Shown here in pieces: positions 8,538 to 17,006 of a stretch of 64,000 bases of DNA. A program made the position numbers and the translations under genes. How positions within the stretch are numbered: position 1 is the stretch's first letter; every line of letters begins with the position of its first letter. Below the pieces are notes generated by a model, which was given only the letters and a program-made list of their open reading frames with translations, ran no database searches and had not been told where the DNA came from. This DNA is from Camelimonas fluminis (GTDB lineage Bacteria; Pseudomonadota; Alphaproteobacteria; Rhizobiales; Beijerinckiaceae), in assembly GCF_014656355.1 (NCBI RefSeq), contig NZ_BNCG01000001.1:251184-315183 (forward strand), in the 5' to 3' direction.

Positions 8538-9866
8538 ATGTCGCGCGATACAGCCTGGCCGCAGCAGGAGCGCACCGGGCGGCCAACCCTGCTGGAAGTC
8601 CGCCACGTCAAGCGTGATTTCGCCAAGGCGAGCGGCGAGGCCCTGGCCGTGCTCGACGGCGTGAATTTTGAGGTGCGCCAGGGCGAGATCATCGGCCTGC
8701 TTGGCCGCTCGGGCTCAGGCAAGTCGACGCTGCTGCGCATCGCCGCCGGGCTGCTGCCGCCGACCTCGGGCGAGGTGCTGTTCCATGGCCAGCCGGTGGA
8801 CGGTCCGCCGCGCGGCGTTTCCATGGTGTTTCAGAGCTTCGCCCTGTTCCCGTGGCTGACGGTGCAGGAAAACGTTGAACTGGGGCTGGAAGCGCTGGGC
8901 GTCGACACGCCGGAGCGGCGCCGGCGCGCCCTGCAGGCCATCGACCTCATCGGCCTTGACGGTTTCGAGAACGCCTATCCACGCGAGCTGTCCGGAGGCA
9001 TGCGCCAGCGCGTCGGTTTTGCCCGCGCGCTGGTGATGCATCCGGATCTGCTGCTGATGGACGAGCCGTTCTCGGCCCTCGACGTGCTGACCGCCGAGAC
9101 CCTGCGCACCGACCTCGTCGATCTGTGGATGGAAGACCGCCTGCCGGTGGGCGCGGTGCTCATCGTCACCCACAACATCGAGGAAGCGGTGCTGTTGTGC
9201 GACCGCATCCTGATCTTCTCGTCCAACCCCGGCCGGGTGGCGGCGCAGGTGCGCATCACCCTGCCGCACCCGCGCAATCGCCAGGACCCGCGTTTCCGCA
9301 AGGTGGTGGACGACGTTTACGCCCGCATGACCCGGCGGTCCCCGGCGCAGCTGGAGGGCGAAGGCGAGGGCGGCGCCTCGCCGCTGGCGTTGCAGCCGGT
9401 TTCCACCAATATCATGGCCGGCATGCTGGAAGCGGTGGCCGGCGAGCCATGGAACGGTCGCGCCGACCTGCCAGACCTTGCCCGCGACCACCAGCTGGAG
9501 GCCGACGAGATGGTGCAGTTGGGCGAGGCGCTGCAACTGCTCGGTTTCGCCGACATGAAGGACGGCGATCTGCATCTGACGGACGCCGGCATGGCGTTCG
9601 CCGGCATGGAGACCGATGCGCGCAAGGATCTGTTCGCCCAGCAACTGATCGAGCACGTGCCGCTGGTGCGGATGATTCACCAGGAGCTTGAGCAGCGCGC
9701 CGACCATCGCGTTCCCGCCGCCAAATTCCGCGCCGAGCTGGAGGACGCCATGTCCGAAAACTACGCGGAGCAGACCTTGAACACGGCGGTGTCATGGGGC
9801 CGCTACGCCGAACTTTTCTCATATGATGAGCAGGCAGAATTTTTCAGTCTAGATGATCCTGAGTGA
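8538..9866 (+). CDS. ABC transporter ATP-binding protein with AAA-associated C-terminal domain
   Basis: A 442-residue protein. The N-terminal ABC ATPase (about 15-260) shows Walker A GRSGSGKST, Q-loop (FQSFALFPWLTV), signature LSGGMRQR, Walker B LLLMDEPFSALD and the switch His (IVTHNIEEAV), with nitrate/taurine-type features. Residues about 295-435 form an extra domain of the AAA-associated type found on ATPases that pair with duplicated permeases. Its role is unknown; a regulatory or substrate-sensing part is plausible. It forms a two-gene unit with the permease and energises it at the cytoplasmic face. The ATG at 8538 is the family-like start. Confidence 0.9.
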   Translation: MSRDTAWPQQERTGRPTLLEVRHVKRDFAKASGEALAVLDGVNFEVRQGEIIGLLGRSGSGKSTLLRIAAGLLPPTSGEVLFHGQPVDGPPRGVSMVFQSFALFPWLTVQENVELGLEALGVDTPERRRRALQAIDLIGLDGFENAYPRELSGGMRQRVGFARALVMHPDLLLMDEPFSALDVLTAETLRTDLVDLWMEDRLPVGAVLIVTHNIEEAVLLCDRILIFSSNPGRVAAQVRITLPHPRNRQDPRFRKVVDDVYARMTRRSPAQLEGEGEGGASPLALQPVSTNIMAGMLEAVAGEPWNGRADLPDLARDHQLEADEMVQLGEALQLLGFADMKDGDLHLTDAGMAFAGMETDARKDLFAQQLIEHVPLVRMIHQELEQRADHRVPAAKFRAELEDAMSENYAEQTLNTAVSWGRYAELFSYDEQAEFFSLDDPE

Positions 9867-10343
9867 GGCATTCGACAGGTTGTTGTAATGCTCAATTTTT
9901 GACATATTGTTTTGAATATTTAATGATTACGCAAGCGCGCTTCAGGGCGCGGAGCAGAGACGCCGCGATGTGGCGCGCCAGATGAAGGCGTCGTCCCTGA
10001 TGTAGAGAGGTTGCGCCGACAGGATAGAGCCGGGAGGTTGTCGTCGTTCGTTCCGGGCGCGCGAGTCCCACGAGATGGAATGGGCGATTTTTGCTCTTGA
10101 ACAGGTTCCTGCCAGACTGAAACGGGAATGTGTTCAGCCCCTTCGAAGCAGCTTATCTTTCTGTTTCGGAAAAAGGCATGCGCTTTACTGGAAGGCGCCC
10201 GGACCCGGACAACGCCCGGGCCTCATGGACTGCGGAGCCGAGGCCTTCGCAATCCGTTGTGAGATCGTCAATTTGTGCTGAGCGGCAGTTGATCGGGGCG
10301 GGGAACACTGCTGTTCTGTTCGCATCAACCAGGGGTCAGACTG
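9867..10343. other. Intergenic region with an AT-rich promoter-like stretch
   Basis: 477 bases with no supported gene. It contains an unusually AT-rich segment (about 9890-9930) with TTGACA at 9899-9904 and, after 16 bases, TAATGA at 9921-9926, a weak sigma-70-like pair. If used, it would give a leader of about 400 bases for the secreted protein at 10344. The stretch from about 10120 to 10215 contains short inverted GC segments but nothing I recognise. Confidence 0.35.
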
Positions 10344-10913
10344 ATGGCGTATCATATTTCCCGCACAAGATTTCCGGCATCGCGGACAGGCGTCGACACT
10401 GGAGCGTTTCCGGCGCCGGCGTGGCGCGCGATGGCGCTGGGCGGCCTGGCGGCGTTGGGCGCCAGCCTGTTGATGGCGGCTCCGGCCAGCGCCCTCACCA
10501 TGCAGGAGTGTAGCGCGAAGTATAAGGCGGCCCAGGCCGCTGGAACGCTGGGCTCCATGAAATGGAACGACTTCCGCAAGGCCCAGTGTGGAGAAGGCGG
10601 AGCCGCCGCTGCTGCTCCGGCGGCGCCTGCGGCAAGCCAGGGCGCCGCGCCAGCTACAGGCCAGACGGCGCCGGCGCGACCGGGCCAGCAGGCGGCGCCG
10701 GCCCAGCCGGCCCAACCAGCGGCCGCCGGATCCGCGGTGTTCCCGCGCGCGATCGCGCCCAAGTATTCGGCCGAAAAACCGGCGAAGCAGCGCATGCATA
10801 CCTGCCTGGACCAGTACAACGCCAACAAAACCACCAACGGCAATGGCGGGCTCAAGTGGATCCAGAAGGGCGGCGGCTACTACAGCGAATGCAACAAGCG
10901 CCTGAAGAGCTGA
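10344..10913 (+). CDS. Secreted protein with two Cys/Trp repeat units (PsiF-like)
   Basis: A 189-residue protein of unknown function. Residues 1-50 form an export signal (hydrophobic ALGGLAALGASLLMAAPASA, cleavage likely after ASA). Two related units flank an Ala/Pro/Gln-rich linker (about 87-130). The first has C56, W74 and C82 (ECSAKYKAAQAAGTLG then WNDFRKAQC); the second has C154, W172 and C183. The C-to-W distance is 18 in both, so this looks like an internal duplication. Similar single units occur in many rhizobial hypothetical proteins and resemble the phosphate-starvation PsiF repeat. Location is probably periplasmic, with one disulfide per unit. AGGGGT lies before ATG 10344. Confidence 0.72.
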   Translation: MAYHISRTRFPASRTGVDTGAFPAPAWRAMALGGLAALGASLLMAAPASALTMQECSAKYKAAQAAGTLGSMKWNDFRKAQCGEGGAAAAAPAAPAASQGAAPATGQTAPARPGQQAAPAQPAQPAAAGSAVFPRAIAPKYSAEKPAKQRMHTCLDQYNANKTTNGNGGLKWIQKGGGYYSECNKRLKS

Positions 10914-11550
10914 GACAGGCGGCGAACGCCCTTGCCCGGGTGCGATGGCCTTTTGTCTGATATGCGGGACAGGGACGATCCTTGCTCCAGAGCAGGGCTG
11001 TTGGGCTTGGGCTGCGTGATTCCGGATTGACAGGACAGCCGGGCTGGCCGGTTCGCCTTTGTCGGCCGCGCGGTTTTTGCCGCGCGGCTTTTTCGCCTGT
11101 CCGGAGCACTTTCCGGCCAGGCCAGGTCGGGCTCCGGAGCTTGGTGACGGCGCAAAAAGCGCTGGGGCAGGACATGGGCGGCGCCGGTTCGGAAGCACCC
11201 CATGAAGGAAAAAGGCTGGGCGGAAAAGCCGCTTGGGCGGATCTGCCCCGTTCGGGCAGGCAGGCGCCGGTCGGCGCCTGGGGCACAGGGGGGCGCTGGT
11301 CTGCGCCCGACTTGGCCCCGGGCGCCAGGCGCGGTAAAACCGCTCGGTCAGGTTTGGCCTGAATGGGGCGCCGGCGCTTGCCGGCGCGGGTGTTGGCGTG
11401 GTCGATCTGGCGGCGCGCTGGCGGGCCGGACGGGAGCAAATATGGTCAGCGGAAGCTGAATTTGCTCCGGCGGTTTGAATTGACGCATTTTCTTCAGCGC
11501 GAAATGCTATTTACTCCGTCTGAAAATGTATCAGAACAGGCAGGAAACGA
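10914..11550. other. Long intergenic region, possible small RNA ending at a terminator
   Basis: 637 bases without a convincing protein gene; frames here lack family features and ribosome binding sites. The only clear element is the terminator at 11065-11093. The next stretch (11100-11460) is GC-rich filler. TTGACG at 11480-11485 lies about 70 bases before the phosphatase gene, but I could not find a good -10 partner at standard spacing. Confidence 0.4.
11065..11093 (+). terminator. Rho-independent terminator
   Basis: Perfect 9-bp stem GCCGCGCGG (11065-11073) with CCGCGCGGC (11080-11088), loop TTTTTG, then TTTTT. It lies 150 bases beyond the stop of the secreted protein gene, so it either ends that transcript or a separate small RNA. 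Confidence 0.75.
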
Positions 11551-12360
11551 GTGAGAACGATGGCTGAGGGCGATCAGGCGACGGCCTGGAACCGGGTGTT
11601 AACTTACGACGCAATCGTCAATTTTCGTGATTTCGGCGGCTATTCCACCGGGGCTGGCGGCCGTGTCGTGACGGGTCGGCTGTTCCGCGCCGCGCACCAG
11701 AATCTGGCGACCGACGCGGATCTGGAGCGCATGGCGGGGCTCAATCTGGCCCTCGTCGTCGATCTGCGCCGGCCAACGGAGCGCCAGAACCAGCCCTCCC
11801 GCCGCCCGGCAAACTGGGCTGGCTCGGTCATTGACAATGACATCGGCGATGAGGCCGAAACGCCGCATCTGGCCTTCCTGCGCAAATCCGACGTGACTCC
11901 GGCCTCCATCGAGGCCTATCTGCAGGGCTACTACAGCAAGGCGTTGCATGAGGAGCGTCATCAGGATCTGTTCAGCCGGGCATTGCGGGCCTTGCCAGAG
12001 CTGGACGGCGGCGTGCTGGTGCACTGTGCGGCGGGCAAGGACCGGACCGGCCTGCTGGTCGCGCTGATTCATTCCATCCTCGGCGTGCATCGCGATGACA
12101 TCATCGCCGACTATCTGCTGACCAACGAACTGACGATGACTGACGCCCGTCGCGAACAGGTGCAGCAGACCCTCTCCGAGGCGCTCGGCCGGCCGGTTCC
12201 TGAGGAAGCGGTGCAGGCGTTCCTTGGCGTCGCTGGCCACCATCTGGATATCGCCCTGACGTCGGTCAACGAGGAGTACGGCTCCGTCGAGGGCTACCTG
12301 CGCCATCTCGGCTTCGGCGACGCTGACCGCGACGCGGTGATCGCCCGCTACACCGCTTGA
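11551..12360 (+). CDS. Tyrosine-protein phosphatase family protein
   Basis: A 269-residue cytoplasmic phosphatase of the protein tyrosine/serine phosphatase type (Y_phosphatase3). The signature loop HCAAGKDRTGLL gives the catalytic Cys and Arg (CX5R), and the N-terminal NFRDFGGYST element with VVDLRRPTER is typical of the family. Substrates may be phosphoproteins or phosphoinositides; the sequence does not decide. GTG 11551 sits four bases after AGGAA; ATG 11560 is equally possible. It stands alone on the plus strand between two noncoding regions. Confidence 0.88.
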   Translation: MRTMAEGDQATAWNRVLTYDAIVNFRDFGGYSTGAGGRVVTGRLFRAAHQNLATDADLERMAGLNLALVVDLRRPTERQNQPSRRPANWAGSVIDNDIGDEAETPHLAFLRKSDVTPASIEAYLQGYYSKALHEERHQDLFSRALRALPELDGGVLVHCAAGKDRTGLLVALIHSILGVHRDDIIADYLLTNELTMTDARREQVQQTLSEALGRPVPEEAVQAFLGVAGHHLDIALTSVNEEYGSVEGYLRHLGFGDADRDAVIARYTA

Positions 12361-12778
12361 GAGCGTAACATCGACAAGGCCAGAACCCGATGCGCCTGGC
12401 TCATGGGGTTCTGTCTGCTTCATGCCTGAGGTCGGCGGCGCGCCGCCCCTCGCATCGCCTGAGGCCGGGCGCTGGAATGTCAGAACCGGCGTTTTGGCAA
12501 TCTGTTGATTTTATGATGGAATTTATGAGTTTTTCATTGGCGCGTCGCCAGATGTGACAGCGGCTGCCCATGCCTGGGCGCGCTCCACGCGCGCGCCCGG
12601 CGTAACGCCTTGCGGTGAAGGGCGCGCCGGACCTCGGGCGCCGGAAAACATCCGTTTCAGCCCGGATGAATTTTGTTCTGGCTTCAGCGCGGTTCCTGAT
12701 GCAAGGACAGCCTGCATCCTGCATGCGCCATCTCATCTGCCTCTGCTGACAGCAGACCGTTGCCGCGGATATATCGTC
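12361..12778. other. Intergenic region without recognised features
   Basis: 418 bases between the phosphatase and the small membrane-anchored protein gene. The frame of the following gene stays open to 12554, but the upstream part (75 codons) has no family character and the good start is at 12779. A moderately AT-rich patch (about 12500-12540) could carry a promoter. Confidence 0.4.
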
Positions 12779-13231
12779 ATGTCGTTCCTGACCCGGAAAA
12801 CCCTGTTCACCGTCGCCACCGGCGTATTCGTCGCCGGCATCGCCGCCATGGTCTTCATGCAGGACGCGGCGGATATTTTCTGGGTGGACAACAGCCTCGT
12901 TTCCGATACGCCGACCCGCGATCTGCATGCTTCGGAGCAGGCGGCGCTGGCCAAATCCCTGTCGCCGGGCCTGAACGATCCGGAGAGCGTGCAATGGCGT
13001 TGGCTGCCGCTGAACATGCAGACTTTCGAGAAGGGCCAGGGGCGTTATTGCGCTTACCTGAACGCCAAGGACGGGTCTGGCAACTATCTGGGCTTCCAGC
13101 CGTTCCTCGCCGCGGTGCGCACCGCCCGCAAGGAAATCCGCTCCGGCGAGCTTGCCCTGGTTGCGACCGACGCGGAGGCTTTGCAGGTGGTGAAGCGCAT
13201 GTGCGCCCAGTCTGGCTATAATCTTCCCTGA
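12779..13231 (+). CDS. Small exported or membrane-anchored protein, function unknown
   Basis: A 150-residue protein with a hydrophobic N-terminus (TLFTVATGVFVAGIAAMVF, residues about 8-26), either a signal anchor or uncleaved signal. The C-terminal part contains WRWLPLN followed by GRYCAYLNAKDGSGNYLGFQ and a late Cys (KRMCAQSG). The pattern, an aromatic/Pro element and then YC-x-LNAK-x-G-x-YLGF, recalls small secreted proteins widespread in proteobacteria that have no known role. I chose ATG 12779 over the longer frame because translation from it begins directly at the signal. A hairpin terminator follows the stop. No operon partner. Confidence 0.7.
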   Translation: MSFLTRKTLFTVATGVFVAGIAAMVFMQDAADIFWVDNSLVSDTPTRDLHASEQAALAKSLSPGLNDPESVQWRWLPLNMQTFEKGQGRYCAYLNAKDGSGNYLGFQPFLAAVRTARKEIRSGELALVATDAEALQVVKRMCAQSGYNLP

Positions 13232-13564
13232 AACGCAGCGGGCGCCCTGGAACAGCAGGGCCATCCGTTCCATCGTTCCGGAAAACGGCGCCGCCCGTTT
13301 TCCGGTTTGCGTCTTCCGGCCAGGGCATCTTCCGGCCAAGGCATCTTCCGGCCACTGCGCGTCTGGCGCGCTCCGGTCAGGCTGAAGCGCCCCGCGTTTC
13401 TTCCTGCGTTCCCTGTCTGACCAGAAAACACCACAGGCAGGATTCGCTTCGCCGGAGCGGCGGCAGCTTCCACGCGGATTGCTCCGTCGTCCAGATCCGA
13501 TGGATCTGGCCCGACGTTTCCATGTCCCTTCAGGGGGACGTCCGGCTGCTTTGCCTGGGCCTGT
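13232..13564. repeat. Intergenic region with terminator hairpin and three 16-bp tandem repeats
   Basis: 333 bases. After the terminator-like hairpin at 13278-13308 come three adjacent 16-base units at 13312-13327, 13328-13343 and 13344-13359, all beginning TCTTCCGGCCA. Nothing coding is supported. Confidence 0.7.
13278..13308 (+). terminator. Terminator-like hairpin after the small exported protein gene
   Basis: Perfect 11-bp inverted repeat CCGGAAAACGG (13278-13288) with CCGTTTTCCGG (13295-13305), followed by TTTGCG. The T-run is short, so termination efficiency is uncertain. Confidence 0.5.
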
Positions 13565-13786
13565 TCAGTTCGTCCGGATCACGTCCTGCAGCAACGACAG
13601 CAGATGCTGCGCCACCGGCTTGCTGATATTGCGCCGGTATTTGGAATGGACGAGCTGGCCATTGTGGTAGACGTCGCATTCCATATACAGCCGCACGCCG
13701 TCCCAGCGGACAATGTTGTCGCTCTCGATGGTTTCGATCACCCCGAGGTTATCGAGAAAACGGCCTTCCTGCGGCTTGTCGTGCAT
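13565..13786 (-). CDS. Small conserved-looking protein downstream of gshA
   Basis: A 73-residue acidic-to-neutral soluble protein, with no signal peptide or membrane segment. It begins MHDKPQEGRFLDNLGVIETI and has a compact, non-repetitive composition (WDGVRLYMECDVYHNGQLV) unlike GC-driven shadow frames. ATG 13786 is preceded by AGGAGA at five bases, a near-perfect ribosome binding site, which is the main support for it. It lies 149 bases after gshA on the same strand and might be cotranscribed with it, although a hairpin (13814-13836) sits between. I do not recognise the family. Confidence 0.65.
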   Translation of the reverse strand: MHDKPQEGRFLDNLGVIETIESDNIVRWDGVRLYMECDVYHNGQLVHSKYRRNISKPVAQHLLSLLQDVIRTN

Positions 13787-13813
13787 ATGGTGTCTCCTGA
13801 ACCGCGTGCTGCG

Positions 13814-13836
13814 CTCCGGCCGCGTGACGGCCGGAG
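13814..13836. repeat. Hairpin between gshA and the small downstream gene
   Basis: Perfect 9-bp inverted repeat CTCCGGCCG (13814-13822) with CGGCCGGAG (13828-13836). There is no T-run on either strand, so it may be an RNA processing or stability element rather than a terminator. Confidence 0.5.
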
Positions 13837-13935
13837 GTTCATTGTAGAGCCAATTCCGTCGCGGCTGGAATGCCCATCCGACAGGAAGTTACAGAGCTTC
13901 TACAAAAGTTGCAGACGGGCGCGGATAACCGCAGC

Positions 13936-15303
13936 TCAGAACACGCATTCAGTAAAAGTTGGCAGCACCGATTCGCGCCAATCCCCGTGGTAACGCGCCA
14001 GCAGCCGCGCGGCGTTGCTGCGGCCTTCCGCCACGATGGTCTGGAGCGGCGCCAGCCAGATGCGCTCGTCGGCGCCAGCGGCGTTGCTGCGCGCCCGGCG
14101 GGCCAGCCCCTGCTCCGACAGGGCGAGCACGTCGGCGGCCAGTTCCCGCATGCTCCGCCCGTCAATGCGGGCGTCAAAGCCCTGGGCGGGAACGTCGTCG
14201 CGCAATTGCTGACGCTGCTCCGCCGTCCAGCCCTTCGCCAGCTCCCAGGCGGCGTCGAGGGCGACGCTGTCATAGAGCAGGCCGGTCCAGAAGGCGGACA
14301 AGGCGACGATCATGTCGCGGTCGCCCACGTCGGCGCCGCGCATTTCCAGGAAGCGCTTCAACCGCACTTCGGGGAAGATGGTGGAGAGATGGTTGGCCCA
14401 GTCGGCCAGCGAGGCGGTTTCGCCCGGCAGCGCTGGCAGCCTGCCGTCGAGAAAGTCCCTGAACGAGGCGCCCGCGACGTCGATATAGGTCTCGCCGCGC
14501 TTGACGAAATACATTGGCACGTCGAGCGCATAGTCGACATAGCGCTGGAAACCCATGCCGTCTTCGAAAGCGAAGGCCAGCATGCCGGTGCGGTCGGCGT
14601 CGGTGTCGCTCCAGATATGCGAGCGCATCGACAGCAGGCCGTTGGGCTTGCCTTCCGTGAACGGCGAATTGGCGAACAGCGCCGTGGCCACCGGCTGCAG
14701 GGCCAGCGAAACCCGCAGCTTGCGCACCATGTCGGCTTCACTGCCGAAGTCCAGGTTCACCTGAACCGTGGAGGTGCGGAACATCATGTCGAGGCCGAGC
14801 GATCCGACCTTCGGCATGTAGCGCCGCATGATGCCATAGCGCTGCTTGGGCATCACCGGCGTTTCGGCGCGGCTCCACAGCGGGCTCATGCCCAGGGTCA
14901 GGAAGCGGATGCCCAGCGGCCCGGCGACCGCCTTCACGTCGGCCAGGTGGGCGTCAAGTTCTGCGGCGGTGTCGTGCAGCGTGGCGAGCGGCGCGCCGGA
15001 CAGTTCGAACTGGCCGCCGGGCTCCAGCGAGATGGCGCCGCCGTCTTCGCTGTACAGCCCGATCGGGTGGTCGTCCTCCATGATCGGCGCCCAGCCGGTG
15101 CGGGCGGCCAGGCCGTCGAGCAGCGCGCGGATGCCGGCGGGATGATCGTACGGAACCGGGCTGTGATCGGCGACGTGGAAGGGAATCTTCTCGTGCTCGG
15201 TGCCCAGGCGCCAGTCATCCGCCGGCCGGCAGCCGCTTTCCAGCCAGCTGACCAGCTCGTCACGGGAACCGATCGGCGTGGCATCGGAAACATCGCGCGC
15301 CAT
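13936..15303 (-). CDS. gshA: Glutamate--cysteine ligase (plant/alphaproteobacterial type)
   Basis: First step of glutathione synthesis: ATP-dependent joining of L-glutamate gamma-carboxyl to L-cysteine in the cytoplasm. The 455-residue protein matches the GCS2 class, with LGTEHEKIPF near the N-terminus, the substrate-binding EDGGAISLEPGGQFELSG region, and LGMSPLW and MFRTSTVQVNLDF in the core. ATG 15303 follows GGAAAG by six bases; ATG 15333 would add ten residues without SD support. The order gshA-rsmE-(ubiA divergent) is widely conserved in Rhizobiales, here with one extra secreted-protein gene before ubiA. A dithiol redox switch is known for the plant enzyme, but I did not map the Cys residues. 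Confidence 0.93.
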   Translation of the reverse strand: MARDVSDATPIGSRDELVSWLESGCRPADDWRLGTEHEKIPFHVADHSPVPYDHPAGIRALLDGLAARTGWAPIMEDDHPIGLYSEDGGAISLEPGGQFELSGAPLATLHDTAAELDAHLADVKAVAGPLGIRFLTLGMSPLWSRAETPVMPKQRYGIMRRYMPKVGSLGLDMMFRTSTVQVNLDFGSEADMVRKLRVSLALQPVATALFANSPFTEGKPNGLLSMRSHIWSDTDADRTGMLAFAFEDGMGFQRYVDYALDVPMYFVKRGETYIDVAGASFRDFLDGRLPALPGETASLADWANHLSTIFPEVRLKRFLEMRGADVGDRDMIVALSAFWTGLLYDSVALDAAWELAKGWTAEQRQQLRDDVPAQGFDARIDGRSMRELAADVLALSEQGLARRARSNAAGADERIWLAPLQTIVAEGRSNAARLLARYHGDWRESVLPTFTECVF

Positions 15304-15738
15304 GTGTGTCTTTCCGGAAATCGCCAGGAGCATGTTGCGTCGGCCCGGCGCCCGAAATTGGCTCCGTCCCGGCGCACCGCCAGACTCGTCGATGAGAGAC
15401 GGCTGTGCGGTTTACAACGGCGCGCAGCGCGCATCCGTGTAAACGCATCCGGCTCCCGGACCGATCGCCGCGGGAACGAATCCCGGCGGCGGGGGAGGGC
15501 CGCGCGGGGACGCGCAGCCTGCCTTCCGCCATGTTCATAAGGGCCCTGAAGGTCGCCTGCAATCTCTGCCGTCGCCGCGTCGCCATGCGCGGAACGCCAG
15601 CAGTCAGGGCAGGTTGCGCGGGGCTGATGTCATTCCACGTCGTGAAAGCGCGATAAATCAGAATGATAGCGTAAAATTCGCCGCCCATAAGGACGTATTT
15701 TCTTCGTGAAAAACGCGCCGGGGCTGCTGCTGCCCGCC
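15304..15738. other. Intergenic region upstream of gshA
   Basis: 435 bases between the gshA start and the rsmE stop. A relatively AT-rich part (about 15640-15715) may hold the gshA promoter, but I found no clear -35/-10 pair. Frames crossing it are not credible as genes. Confidence 0.4.
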
Positions 15739-16563
15739 TCAGTCCGTCAGTTGGCCCCAGTCGCCAAGCGTGGCCTGAACCACGGCCAGGGCGGCGATGG
15801 CGGCGGTGTCCGCCCGCAGGATGCGGGGGCCGAGGGAGATGCGCGCGACGTTGGACCGTCGACCGATCAATGCGCGCTCGGCGTCGGAAAAACCGCCTTC
15901 TGGCCCAATCAGCAACGCCAGCGGCTGGCCGGCCGGCAGGGCGCGCAGCGCCTCCACGGGATTGGCGCACGGCGCGTCCTCGTCGCAGAAGATCAGCGCG
16001 CGGGCTGGCTCCAGCCGCTCAAGGGCGGCGGCAAGGCGCTCTTCGCTGGCGATGTCGGGAATCGCCAGCAACTCGCACTGCTCCGCAGCTTCCACGGCGT
16101 TGGCGCGCATGCGGTCGAGATTGACGCGGCGGGCCTCGGTGCGTTCGGTGATGACGGGCGCCAGGCGACTGACGCCCATTTCGACCGCCTTCTGCACCAT
16201 GTAATCGAGGCGGGCGTGCTTGAGCGGCGCGAACAGATAATGCAGATCCGGACAGAAGACTTGCGGGCGGGTGCGATCATCAGGCGCCAGGGTGACCACG
16301 CCGCGCGCCGCCCCGACGATCCGGGCGCTCCATTCGCCGTCCATGCCATTGAACAGCAGCACCCGCGCGCCCACGCCCAGCCGCAGCACATGGGTGAGGT
16401 AGTGCGACTGCTGCTTCTCCAGGGTCACGGTTTCGACTGGCGTCTCGCCGGTCGCCAGGGACTGGCTGACGAACAGCCGCGGCGCGCGGCGGTCGCGCTG
16501 GCGGGGCGGAGAGGCGTCATGGCCGGAGACATCGTTCTGGCGCAAATCGGGCATCCCTGTCAT
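15739..16563 (-). CDS. rsmE: 16S rRNA (uracil(1498)-N(3))-methyltransferase RsmE
   Basis: SPOUT-fold methyltransferase for U1498 of 16S rRNA. Typical elements are RLFVSQSL near the start, HYLTHVLRLG, the PLKHARLDYMVQKAVEMG segment, TERTEARRVN, and the knotted SAM site LLIGPEGGFSDAE with LGPRILRADTAAI. The start is uncertain: the frame opens with GTG 16605, while ATG 16563 (AGGGA just upstream) gives 274 residues. The family core begins at RAPRLFVSQ, 26 residues into this version, so some start further in is not excluded. It is encoded upstream of gshA on the same strand, with 435 bases between. Confidence 0.92.
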   Translation of the reverse strand: MTGMPDLRQNDVSGHDASPPRQRDRRAPRLFVSQSLATGETPVETVTLEKQQSHYLTHVLRLGVGARVLLFNGMDGEWSARIVGAARGVVTLAPDDRTRPQVFCPDLHYLFAPLKHARLDYMVQKAVEMGVSRLAPVITERTEARRVNLDRMRANAVEAAEQCELLAIPDIASEERLAAALERLEPARALIFCDEDAPCANPVEALRALPAGQPLALLIGPEGGFSDAERALIGRRSNVARISLGPRILRADTAAIAALAVVQATLGDWGQLTD

Positions 16564-17006
16564 TCGTCCCTGCTGTTCGTCCCGGTTGTTCGTGCTGTCA
16601 TTCACGGCGCACAGGCCGCGCCGTCAGGCCGGATAGCGTGGGCGGCGCTCCCAAAACAGCCCCCCGGTCACCTCCGCCGGCGTCGCCATGGCTCGTCGCG
16701 GCGCGAAAATGGCGATGTTGAACCCATAATAAACCATATTGATAAACACTTGTGGTTAGCGCTAGTTGTGTCGGAGTGATCGCAGCCCGTGATCCTGGTC
16801 CAATGGGGGCCATAATTCACTGGCATGTTGCGGTTTTACATTTTTGGCTGGGCGTGACGTGAGGTCGTTGTTGCGGCGACGGCGTTGCGAATCTGCGACG
16901 CGGCAGGCAGCCAGACGGTCGCCGCGACAGCGCTGGCCGGACCTGGCGGGCAAGGTGGTTTGCAGCGTGGTTTGATGGCGTCGTGGACAGAAAACGGGGA
17001 ATGTTA
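16564..17006. other. Divergent intergenic region rsmE / secreted Cys protein
   Basis: About 440 bases (the first 42 may code for an rsmE N-terminal extension). The most AT-rich part is about 16725-16765, including CATAATAAACCATATTGATAA, a probable promoter zone for one or both sides. No hairpin or gene is evident. Confidence 0.4.

Noticed and set aside
6613..8586. 657-codon open frame on the minus strand opposite the ABC permease
   Set aside because: His/Gln/Arg-rich composition typical of antisense frames of GC-rich genes; the plus strand encodes a clear permease.
10982..11362. 126-codon plus-strand frame in the long gap before the phosphatase
   Set aside because: Crosses the intrinsic terminator at 11065-11093 and has no family features.
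13870..15540. 556-codon plus-strand frame opposite gshA
   Set aside because: Antisense shadow without family similarity.
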